From: Liriodendron chinense
Taxonomy: Eukaryota > Streptophyta > Magnoliopsida > Magnoliales > Magnoliaceae
Direction: 5' to 3'
Length of the DNA stretch: 64,000 nucleotides
NCBI GenBank assembly: GCA_003013855.2
Contig: ML058408.1
Location: 8,099,356-8,163,355 of the forward strand
Shown here piece after piece: positions 55,051 through 64,000 of the stretch. The notes beneath the pieces are model-generated. The model did not search any database. It was not told where the DNA came from and was given only the letters and a program-made list of their open reading frames with translations. A program made the position numbers and the translations under genes. Position 1 is the stretch's first letter. Every line of letters begins with the position of its first letter.

Positions 55051-57240
55051 ACGATTAGATCGTTCTCATCTACTTCTTTCTTCGTCATTCAATCGTTCTT
55101 CACCTCATCAAATCGGTTCTGCCATCATTTTTAGTCGATCACACGTGTCCCAACCGTGCAAGAGAGCTCCAATGTCTAGCGGTTCAACAGTCCACCTATG
55201 TGGACGTCCTTCATCTTTAACATCCTGTCTTCCTCGCACATGTGTAGGACTTCTGCGGTCGGGCGGCTTCCACTACTTCACTTTCCCTTCCACCGTAGGC
55301 TACACGCTACCGTACGCCTGAGTGGGCAACTTCGCCGAGCGTGTTACATACCGAGCTTGAAGCTGTTGAAACCACCAATAGTGGAGATCAGATCTCGGTC
55401 CTTGGCCAGATCAGACCTATCACGGAGAGGACTTCCACTATCAGCATATTGTCTAGACCATACGTGAGATGGACCGCGTTTGGAGTTTTATGCAAAACCT
55501 GCAATCACGACCAAGTTTTGATGATTCTCTGCTTAAAGGGTATGATCTCAGCAGCCACTGATTCACAACCGAATGATCGTTAGAGAAAAGCAGTAGCTGT
55601 GCGAGCAATGAAAGACCTCTAACAGACGGTATATTCAACACAGAGATCAGGAATTCTGTTTACTCCAGATCCTCAATCCGTCGTCCATCCACGACAAGAC
55701 AGATCACAATCGTCGATATGCAGTCTAGGCCATCTAAAGATGTCCCTCGTCAACAGTCAGCTAGCATGTATAGATGCTGACCAGGGAGATCCGATGGTCC
55801 TTAAACCGCCATGTGATCCTCTCCTAAAGAAGGATGATGAATCTTGGTCCCTTTTTTGCCATGGATCGTCATCTTTGTCGCCGCTAGCTCAGCCGTTCAT
55901 CGTCGATTGCTGTCCATCATAATGGAACCCATCGGCTGATCCAAGCCGTCCACTAAGTCGGACCCCAGGAAGTTTCAACCGTACTCATCTTCCTCACCCA
56001 CTTTCCACACACGCAAAGCTCAAGTGGACCATCTCCAGCGTGCAACCATCTCACCAGCATGTGCGTCCAAGCCCGAGCACAAAACAACAGGCCAGTAGCT
56101 TGCGATCTCTATTCAGTTCTTGGACGTTCAACCAAGCCGTCCATAACAACCATCAAAGGGCCAGCCTTGAGCTCCCTCTCAACAGACTGCATCTGACGTG
56201 CAATGGGCCCCACCATCTTAACATTCCAGTTGTCCTTCGCCGTCCATTCAACATAGCTGAGACATTCAGGACAGCCATGGTAGGGTGGCCTTCAGCTCCA
56301 GCTTGCAAACGGTCCAGATAATGCAGCCGTCCAACCGATCGGCCCTTCAAACCATCCGTTGTCCAGCAATGGACGGCCGTCCATTCTATACATTTCATGA
56401 CCAGTTGATGAATGACTATCTACATCCACACGTGCCTCTCCACCATATCAGCGTCTGTCGCATCAACGGTTGGCATCATCCGTCCACACCATCTTAACTG
56501 ATGGAACGTCAAAGGTCGTTAGATTTGAGATTTCTAATGGCCGAGATTTCAGGAGGATGATTCTACACCGGTTACCAAAACAAGAATTGTGCACGGCTTT
56601 GCCGTTACACCAAAAAAATAGGAAGGCAGTTTCTTTGGGATATAATTGACGAACGGGGGCTTCTGAAGAGGAATCCAAACTGTCCATCAGATTTACACGA
56701 GCCAAATATAACAAGGGCGGGAAGCGGGAAGGATGGACACGACTGGCTGATCCACTGTCCATCCGTCCAAGATGTGGTGGACCTCACATTCATATCACAT
56801 CGGCACGCAAGGCCAGCACGTAAGGCCAGAAATTAAAAGAATTAATGGAGATCTCCTCCATCAACGTCAAGCAGTTGATCATCCGACATCAACCATCCAC
56901 CGTCAGATAGCCCATACAACAGTTGGAGATCAATCTCCACCATCTATGTCACACGTGATCTCTAGCCCCATCTAACATCCAGACGGTTGGATGTCTAAGA
57001 GGAGCACACGGGCAGCTGACAAATGAATGATCATGATCATCAGTCGTGTGATCAGCAAAGGGCATCTACATCTGAGACATCCAGTCATACAAAACATCCT
57101 CCATTCATCTTCCATCGTCCATCCATGGAGGGTCATTAAAGATCAGCAAGCATGATCATGTTACCATCATTTCCAATCCAGCTATATATCAACGGCCAGC
57201 GGTCATCAATAAGGACTCCACGTCAATGTCCAGCCTCTAG
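55051..57240 (+). other. G4 internal region, decayed, rich in CGTCC motifs
   Basis: From 55,051 to about 55,760 fragmentary frames (for example IREMDRVWSFMQNLQSRPSF near 55,460) could be a gag N-terminus, but this is weak. From 55,760 to 57,200 the DNA is dense in CCGTCCA and contains palindromes GGAGATCTCC (56,846) and GGAGATCAATCTCC (56,935). It resembles the inverse of the U3 of solo LTR C. No gene is recognised. Confidence 0.4.
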
Positions 57241-57666
57241 CTGCAGGCCAACAAGGTTACCCAGGTCAGCAGCCTACTACCAACCCGCCCAGCTATGCTG
57301 CTCGAGGCAGTACCCAGCTTGGTTATAGAATGCCATCAACATCACAGCCAGGCTATGGGAGCCAACCACTTGCCCAAACTGGCTATGGGCAGACACAGCC
57401 AGTAACGCAACCTGGCTACGGCCAGCCTCAGGCACAGAAGCCGGCCCCTACTCAGGCAGCCTATGGGCAAACCCAACCAGCTCCGACTTCTCAGGGAAGC
57501 TATATTCAGCCAGCCGCAGGGCAACCAGGTTATTCTCATTCTCAGCCGCCGCCAGCGCAGTGTGGCTATGTTCAGCAAGATCCTAATCACCTCCGCGGTC
57601 CACCGTCTGTTTTTGGATCAGCAGCTCCACTGCCCGGCTATGGCCAGCAGCAGCCTTATGGAGCAC
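57241..57666 (+). pseudogene. FUBP-like KH-protein C-terminal exon fragment, part 1
   Basis: An open frame (in phase with the ATG at 57,330 but extending upstream to 57,240) encodes a Gln/Pro/Gly/Tyr-rich tail: GQQGYPGQQPTTNPPSY, SQPGYGSQPLAQTGYGQTQP, QAAYGQTQPAPTSQGSYIQP, PLPGYGQQQPYGA. This repeat style matches the C-terminal region of plant far-upstream-element-binding-protein-like KH RNA-binding proteins; the match is from memory, not a search. cctctag immediately upstream could be a splice acceptor. No KH-domain exon is present and a Tat LTR lies upstream, so this is a captured or orphaned exon. It is cut by solo LTR C at 57,667 and resumes in frame at 61,174. Confidence 0.55.
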
Positions 57667-58059
57667 TGCTACAACCCGAAGATTACACACCCAAGTGCAG
57701 GTAGCGAAGTAGTAAAATACTCGGTAAGACCGAGGTCGATCCACAGGGATTGGGGTTAAGAACACTTAGAGGAATTAGTTTAGGTGAGAGAGATGAAATC
57801 TGGTTTATCCACGAGAGTGGAGCAAGTTGTGTGTGGTGAAAGACAAAAATAGAAAAGGGGCTAAGGCATCAGGGATCTACCTTTGATTCATTCACAAGAT
57901 TCGATTTATTGGTCCAACTATAACTCAACTGGAATTGGATAAAGATTCATTCCAATCGGAAGATGAAACAGTTAAACCATTTGCATATTTCATAAAGGAT
58001 GGTGATCTGAACCGATTGATTTGACCACGAAGCACTCGTTAGTTGATCACAGGGAATTC

Positions 58060-58445
58060 CAAGCATCCACTGTGCCCGGAGTCAACAATGGATCAAGGAA
58101 TTGTACAGATCAATAACTTTGCCAACAAGTCAACCGATAAGATCACAATTCATACGATCAAATGCATACTTACAAGATATGATGCTTTGATTGACCGATC
58201 CAACCGTTAAGATCTCATCTATCGATCGCAGGGAATCCAAAGCATCCAATGTGCCCGGAGTCTACAATGGATCAAGGGATTTTATAGATCGATGACTTTA
58301 CCTGCACTAGCTCGATGACCGTAGGGAATCCAAAGCATCCAACGTGCCCGGAGTCAACGATGGATCAAAGGACTTTATCGATCATGAACTAGCTAATTGG
58401 TGTGCAAGGGATCCCAAGCATCCAACGTGCCCGGAGTCGACGATG
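58060..58445. repeat. Four direct repeats around gcatccaacgtgcccggagt
   Basis: aagcatcca(c/a/t)tgtgcccggagtc or close variants occur near 58,063, 58,237, 58,333 and 58,417, each followed by aa/gatggatcaa(g/a)g. Spacing is irregular (84-174 bases). Confidence 0.75.
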
Positions 58446-58756
58446 GATCAAGGGGCTTGCACAACAATAGCGTCCGCCGAGGTGGATAACCGAACCAATC
58501 AACCAAAGAGAACTCCAACATTTACACCACACAATGTTGAACCAAAAGAACCATAGCTTGCAAATTTCTTCAAAGGCTTCAACCCTAGCCTTAGCTAGAG
58601 GTTTAGCCAACCATGCTATAATGGAAGACTAAATTCTTTACAAAGGAAAAAACTACACTACTCTACACTACAAAAGAAAGAAGAGAAGACTAAAGAAGAG
58701 AGAACTCTTGGATGGGATGATATTTAAGGGATGATTGAAATGAGGAGGAGAGGCCT

Positions 58757-58768
58757 CCTTTTATAGAC
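58757..58768 (-). promoter_or_regulatory. TATA box of solo LTR C
   Basis: Minus strand gtctataaaagg. Confidence 0.5.
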
Positions 58769-59018
58769 TTTTGAGAGGCTTCCAAGCCTCCTCCCAGTCC
58801 TAGGTGGCACTCCAAACCCAAAGCAGATTTTTTTTTAGGTTCGGGAATGGAGTTAGGCTTGGAGTGCCCAAAGCAAACTTTTGGGCTTGGAGTTAAGCTT
58901 GGAATGACATGTGGCAAAAAAGTACTCCAAGCCTAGGTGGCACTCCAAACCCAAAGCAGATTTTTTTGGAGGTTTGGGAATGGAGTAAGGCTTGGATGAT
59001 GATGTGGCACATGTGTTG

Positions 59019-59022
<4 letters not shown>

Positions 59023-59069
<47 letters not shown>
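59023..59069. repeat. (GA)n microsatellite
   Basis: About 23 GA dinucleotides within the U3 of solo LTR C. Glu-Arg or Ser-Leu repeat frames across it are artefacts. Confidence 0.95.
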
Positions 59070-59072
<3 letters not shown>

Positions 59073-61173
59073 CTCTCTTGCAGCCATGGTGGAGTTGCAG
59101 CGTTGCTGTTGCTGGATGTTGGATCTGAATGGGGTCCACTGTTTGGACGCTGGGGAGATTTGGACAACTATCCATTGCTGGACGTTGTGCCTGGTCGTGG
59201 GCTGATTGTGGGTCCTCCATAGATGCAACTCTTGGACGATGGAGATCAAAGCTGAGGATGACGTGCTGGAGTAGATTGACGCCCTGAATTGGAGGCTCCT
59301 TAATGATCTCCATCAGCTGAACTGCTGCCCAGTTAATGAATGGTGGTGATTCAGCTCATGATTGCAGCTGCTTGGATGGACGGATGGATGGTCTATAGCT
59401 GTTGGCTCCAACTGATGCCATACACGAGCAAAGGAGAAAAGCTTTGATGCAGCTCTGCTGTGCACGTGCAAGGGGGATGTGATCATCCTTCATTTGGAGA
59501 AACTGTATGAGATGAAGTTGGGGCTTCCTTCCTTGCTGTTGAAGCTGGGGTCCACCTTGCTAGACGTTGACAGCATCAAGCCATCGTGCTGGCTTGTGCG
59601 TGAGATGGCTAGTTGATGGAAGAGCAGGGACGGTGAGTTTTGGAATGATGCTGGGGTCCACTGGATGCACGGACATACTGAGAATGGAGCTGATGGACGG
59701 TGATTGTAGGTGAGTGCTGGACGATGGTGATAATGGACGGCTGGAAATTACAAGGAGGTTGCTGGAGATGGACGATGATGATTGCAGCTTCACTGTGGTT
59801 CCAGCTAGCACGTGTGAATGGTGTGGATTTTTCTTTGGACGCTCTTCAACACATGTGAAGGATGGGACGTCTGGTGTGGGGTCCAGTTGCTGGACACATG
59901 AGCTGCTGATCTTAGGCACCCAACCATCTGGAGCTTTGGACTGCCGCACATGTGGCATCTGTGGGACATCCTCACACGTGTGATGGACAACCCTTGGCTG
60001 CACATCAGCTACTCCTTACTAGCTGGTGAAGTGGTGAACGGTGGAGATTGATCTCCATCTGAACATGTTGGCTGATCTCCACTGTTGATTGGACAATGGC
60101 TGGATGGTGATGAAGCTTGGCTGGACTTTGGCTACACACGTCTAATGGATGGACGGTTGCTAGCTATTGGTGGCCCACTTGCTGGACTTGGTGAAGATGA
60201 AGTGGACTGTGGATGTGTCCTTGGCTGCACACGTTTGAATAGTGGTCATCCACCTTACCGGAGAGCGTGTGTGATAACGCCACCTTGACGGACACGGGTG
60301 ATGGATGAAGATCCACCTTTTCTCTTGGCATGGTTGGTCCCATATGTGGATGTCCCACCACGTGTTTCAGATGTGTACATGGGCAATCAATCACGACCAT
60401 CAAAACATGGACAACTTGGATCCAAACGAGTGGCGGCCGCTATGTAGTACTCTTTTTTAGCCATCCACCATAGAAAATGGTCCCGCAGACTTTGATCTTT
60501 CTGGCTTGATTTTCGTCAGTACTGCCAATATGCTCGATCTTGATCTCTTTTGGGCCCTTAATCATCTCAATTGGCTTCGATCATTTCCAACCTTCATAAA
60601 TTTCAGATGCACATGTATGGATGGCTGTGGGACATCCTCTGTTTGGATGGACGAATATCCCCCATTGCTTGATTGGAGATGGCCCATGATCATCTTGGAG
60701 ATGACCATGGATCTGGCGGATGTGATGGAGTCTTCTTCCATGTTGCTTCTTGATGCTTGGATAGCGAGGATTGGATGACAAGATGGTCTCCCTTCCTTGG
60801 CTGATTGTAAGAGTGGTGTGGACGGTCCACATGATCCAGCTGAACACACATGAGAGGGTGAAGCTGACTCGAGTTGTAGTTCTTTGGATAGTGGAGATGA
60901 TCTCCACTTGGCGTTTGATGCAGGCTTGCCCCTCATGTGGACATCCAATCTTCACAGTCCAAACCTTTACGGTCTGGTTTCCTTCAGGGCTGCCCCAATG
61001 GTTGATCTTGCTCTGTTCTGGGCCTTTAAACGCCCTGATTGGCTCAGATCCTGTCCATCCTCTCTTGAACACCTGAAGATAGAAAATTCACCTAATGAGG
61101 GATAATTAACCAGAAAAATAATGATAATGCCCTTAACAACCAGGGTTAATTATACAATATTAGGTACTCATCA

Positions 61174-61241
61174 AGCACCGCCACCAGTGGTCCAGCCAGG
61201 TTACGGGCAGCAACAGCAGCATCCGTATGGCGACAACAGGG
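61174..61241 (+). pseudogene. FUBP-like exon fragment, part 2
   Basis: Continues the frame of part 1: PPPVVQPGYGQQQQHPYGDN. The phase is preserved across insertion C if one AGCAC copy is removed. It ends at about 61,241 where MITE-like DNA begins. Confidence 0.55.
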
Positions 61242-61440
61242 CCCACCAAGATTTTTATTTGCCATTCAACTTGTTCATAAAGTTACATAAAACTGGATGA
61301 ATGGAAAATATAAAAATCAGCTTGATCTAAAACTTCCTTAGCTCACAAGAAGTTTTTAACGATAGGCATTCAATCCTCCATTTCCTGTGGACCCCTTCAG
61401 CGCCACCCAACAGGTGGGCCATCTTCAATCATCACCACCT
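61242..61440. mobile_element. Partial foldback MITE
   Basis: gcccaccaagatttttatttgcc through aaaacttccttagctcacaag to ccatttcctgtgg is the inverse half of the foldback family at 41,008-42,075. The other half is missing. Confidence 0.55.
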
Positions 61441-62095
61441 GATCAACTGGGCCTCATTTCCAACAAATGACATTCATCCGGTCATGCATCCAACAATTCC
61501 AGCCATCCATGTTGGAATTACATCTATGACCGTCCACACCTTCAGCACCAGCGCCAAATCATTGTAACCTCATGCCTGCATCAATCAGCAGTCCATCACT
61601 CCAGATCTGCGGTCATTCATCCAATATGGGTCCATCGACATCACCATCCAATATGGACCCACTGACATCACCACTGTCCAATTATTAGACGTCCTACCTT
61701 GTCCAAGTTCTACCCTAACTACTGGACATATCTCAACATCTAATGATAGATGACTTCCACCAGTGTCATCTCCGACAGATCACAGCCATCAAGACAAAGA
61801 CCACATTAAAAGCCGGCCACGATTACGGCCATGTACCGAGTATTGAAATGTATTTGTTCGCTATTTAGAAAGCTACGCACAAGGGCTTGATTCCATCGCC
61901 TCGGCTCACCCGCCCAAGCTCGGCAACAGGCCTCAGCTTTGTTGGCCTTATCACTCGGCTCGGCCTACTCGGCTCATCATTTGGCGCCCGTCGCCCTCGG
62001 ATCGACATTCACCTCAGGTATTTGGTAGACGTCCTTGGCATCGTCCTGAAGGCTTCGACAGACGACCTCCGCATAATCCAGATGCGAGTACGGTC
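61441..62095. other. Intergenic or decayed Tat LTR
   Basis: No gene recognised. The 61,890-62,095 part resembles segments of the G4 LTR, too weakly for a firm call. Confidence 0.35.
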
Positions 62096-62476
62096 TGTTA
62101 GTGCACTTTTTCGTGGCATACTAGTGCACCTTGTTTGTCAATCACTTACAGCTGTGAGTCTTGTGTCAGTTGAGCCCAATGAAGACGAAGACCGAAGACT
62201 CAAGACGTCCAGCCACATCAAGGAAGAAGATTCAGGTATATGAGATGCCTTGGTGCCTTAACCTTGACCAAAACCTATCCCCTTTGTATCCTTGATGACC
62301 TTGACCATATTAGAGTACATTTAGTCATCATAGATAGGCCCTAGGTGTCCCTTTTGACCACTCTAACATTGGCCTATATCTTCATGCTGGAGAAAGAAGA
62401 AATCAGATAAAAGGTGAGGGGACCCAGGCTGGTCCGACCGGTCGGCCAGCAGCTTGGCTGCATTATCAATGGCCAG

Positions 62477-62732
62477 CCGACCGGTCAGGACCGGTCGGCC
62501 TTTACAAATTCTTGGAAGCCAGCAGAGGTGGCCGACCGGTCATGACCGGTCGGCCTGGTAATCCAAATCCAGCCAGAGAGTGCGCCGACCGGTCATGACC
62601 GGTCGGCCTGGGGCATCCACCCTGTCCAGCAAAGAGTGCCGACCGGTCATGACCGGTCGGCCTGTGTAGATGGCTTGGATGTTTTTTTGTATGCCTTCCA
62701 GCAAAGAGCTCCGACCGGTCGTGACCGGTCGG
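62477..62732. promoter_or_regulatory. Regular array of nested GACCGGTC palindromes in TE3 U3
   Basis: Five 22-bp dyads of the form CC-GACCGGTC-nn-GACCGGTC-GG start at 62,477, 62,532, 62,585, 62,639 and 62,711. The central two bases are AG, AT, AT, AT and GT. Spacers of about 31-50 bases differ, though several end ccagc(a/c)aagagtg or similar. Spacing is 55, 53, 54 and 72 bases. An isolated GACCGGTC precedes at 62,437. The array ends about 55 bases before the TATA box. Confidence 0.8.
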
Positions 62733-62785
62733 GACAGGTCGGGCAACCGTTTTCTGCCCGTTTTCTGACCGTTGGAGCCCTTTTT

Positions 62786-62797
62786 TCTATATATATG
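62786..62797 (+). promoter_or_regulatory. TE3 TATA box
   Basis: tctatatatatgg downstream of the palindrome array, aligned with the TE1 site at 7530. Confidence 0.55.
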
Positions 62798-63419
62798 GTG
62801 CTCCATTCTTGGGCAACGAGAGAGAAGTTTTTGAGAGCCCATTCCATACTCATCTTGTACATCATTTGGGGCCTCAAAGAGGAGGTTTTCAAGTCATATC
62901 CCTTGTGTTTCAAACACAAGTATGGGCATTCAAATGCTATCAAGAGATGACTTGATTCCTCTCTCAAATCTAGAGGTGTGACATTATTCCACATTGGTAT
63001 ATCCTTTGTCCAAGACCTCTAGAAGACTCTCTAGGTGAATCTCCTAAGTTAGAACATCCTACATATCCCATATAGGAGATTCAACCCATCCTCCTAGCAC
63101 CTTGGGCTTTTCAAGGCATCGCATGCAAGGTGTTTGATCGAATGTGGCTGAGGCATTGGCAACGCAACGGCGGCACGATCGAGGGAGCAAAGGGAAGCTG
63201 ATTGAAGCACGGGAGAGCAAAGATCAAGCAACCCAATACGGCGCTAAACAAGGGGCTCATCCGACAAGTAAGTTGTCTCATTTGAGAGTCCATTTTAGAG
63301 TTTGTTTGTCAACTCGCCTTAGGGACGTTAGCCGTTCCTTGGCCCGTCAGCCGGGCCTAAACTAAGTCTCCAAGGGGGAGCCTCCGACACGGGAGTAAAC
63401 GTGCGATAAGGTTGAGAGT

Positions 63420-63555
63420 TAGCCTATGTCTAAAACTCCGGATACGGTTGAGAGGTGAACCGATAAAACCTCCGTGTAAAGGTTGAGAGGTGAACCTCAT
63501 TTAAAACCTCCGTGTAAAGGTTGAGAGGTGAACCTCATTTAAAACCTCCGATAGT
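63420..63555. repeat. Tandem gttgagaggtgaacc units in TE3 LTR
   Basis: The segment ggttgagaggtgaacc(g/t) with aaaacctccgtgtaaa recurs three times with a period of about 44 bases. Degenerate counterparts are in TE1 (8,150-8,320; 22,020-22,190). Confidence 0.75.
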
Positions 63556-64000
63556 GAATGCCGGTGTGCTCAAAGGGGTTGAGTACTTGAACCGGGAGTG
63601 GAGTAGACACGTAGTCGAACCACTATACATCCTTGTGTTTGTGATTGTTATTGAGCACATTGATATCTTTGCATTGTTAGTTTAATTGCTTAATTATGAA
63701 TGATTGATATGAATGCATGCTAGGCACCTTTTAGGCATCCTTGCACAAGATGTACCTTCACTACTTGTGTAGACTTGAGCTCATTGATCCAATCTCATAA
63801 GTCTACACAAGGTGCATAGGTTAGTAGCTTAATTAGTTGAATCATTTTCTTACTTATGCATGCTTAGACTAGGTTTGGTTATTGCTTAACTCTTGCTAGT
63901 CTTGTGATTGGACCCACCAAGGCTTGGAAGCCAAGGTGTTCTTGCTTACCTAGCTTAAACTTGTTGAATTGCATAAGTAGGCGAAAAGAATTTTAAAAAG

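Larger units (their letters stand above)
57667..61173 (-). mobile_element. Solo LTR C (family A/B/C), 3.5 kb
   Basis: 3,507 bp with ends TGCTACAACCCG and ACTCATCA and a 5-bp duplication AGCAC at 57,662-57,666 and 61,174-61,178, inserted in the FUBP-like exon. Near its left end caagtgcagg, ggtcgatccacaggga and the 'catcagggatctac' region align with copies A and B. A TATA box on the minus strand (58,757-58,768) shows minus orientation. U3 (61,173 down to 58,770) is rich in TGGACGG motifs. Repeats of gcatccaa(c/t)gtgcccggag lie at 58,060-58,440 in the U5/R part. No second LTR inside. The length is unusual for a solo LTR. Confidence 0.75.
62096..64000 (+). mobile_element. TE3: 5' part of a TE1/TE2-family LTR
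   Basis: Starts TGTTAGTGCACTTTTTCGTGG and follows the TE1 LTR to the window edge (about 1.9 kb). Landmarks include gaagacgaagaccgaagactcaagac, the GACCGGTC array (62,432-62,740), a TATA box at 62,786, and the gttgagaggtgaacc repeats (63,420-63,550). The left five bases are cggtc; the right side lies outside the window, so it may be a 5' LTR or a solo LTR. Confidence 0.85.

Noticed and set aside
61890..62095. 3' LTR of G4
   Set aside because: Some shared words with the G4 LTR (AGCTCGGCAACAGGCCT), but no TGTTATGGG start or CATCAACA end, and the order is not maintained.
62437..62740. CRISPR array
   Set aside because: Palindromic repeats with regular spacers look CRISPR-like, but the context is a plant LTR, spacers share ends, repeats vary in the centre, and no cas genes exist. 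Kept as a regulatory-type array.
1..64000. Endogenous pararetrovirus or other viral insertion
   Set aside because: All reverse-transcriptase-like sequence seen belongs to Ty3/Gypsy elements with gag, DTGS protease, integrase and LTRs; no movement-protein or caulimovirus-type coat motifs were noticed.

Overview
The window is repeat-rich nuclear DNA from a flowering plant. It contains nested LTR retrotransposons, solo LTRs, small foldback DNA elements, a tRNA-derived SINE, and only one scrap that looks like host coding sequence. The tRNA-Met-type primer sites, Copia gag and Ty3/Gypsy Tat-lineage polyproteins with antisense extra ORFs are plant features. The abundant foldback repeats rich in GTGGGCCCCACC and CCGTCCATCC resemble non-coding DNA of magnoliids (laurel/magnolia group); that placement is an inference. 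No intact host gene, rRNA gene or CRISPR array is seen.

Layout. 1-3,060: non-coding repeats with a CATGCGC-motif promoter-like block, a (CT)n run, seven tandem copies of a 168-bp unit, and a Copia-type U5 signature. 3,750-6,217: an antisense plant-mobile-domain pseudogene and an LTR fragment (family A). 6,218-6,979 and 22,776-24,057: two halves of a minus-strand Ty3/Gypsy element (G0: gag; protease and linker). Its middle is split by TE1 (6,980-22,775), a gag-only Copia-type element with TATCT target duplications. TE1 is itself split by G1 (10,363-20,474), a full-length Tat-lineage Gypsy with TATGC duplications. 24,058-36,637: G2, a 5'-truncated Tat element interrupted by solo LTR B (24,581-25,908) and by TE2 (29,164-35,204), a second gag-only Copia on the minus strand. 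36,638-44,541: a less repetitive stretch with a Copia solo LTR (AGGTT duplication), a foldback MULE-type MITE (9-bp duplication), a relative of it, and a SINE. 44,542-54,396: G3, a full-length minus-strand Tat element with CATGG duplications. 54,402 onward: the 5' LTR and primer site of a fourth Tat element (G4), then non-coding DNA and a captured exon of an FUBP-like KH-protein tail, split by solo LTR C (57,667-61,173). 62,096-64,000: the first 1.9 kb of a third Copia LTR of the TE1/TE2 family (TE3).

Two themes stand out. First, several LTRs carry an array of short, often palindromic motifs just upstream of their TATA box, and the motif differs between copies of one family while being shared between unrelated families (GACCGGTC in TE1, TE3, B and the Copia solo LTR; TCGATATATCGA in TE2; GATAAGG in G4; a 47-bp unit in G1). 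Second, G1, G2 and G3 each carry an intron-containing Transposase_28-like gene antisense to pol with its own TATA box; a plant-mobile-domain gene at 3.8-5.4 kb may be a fourth case. All polyprotein genes are broken by stops and frameshifts, so no element here looks autonomous now.
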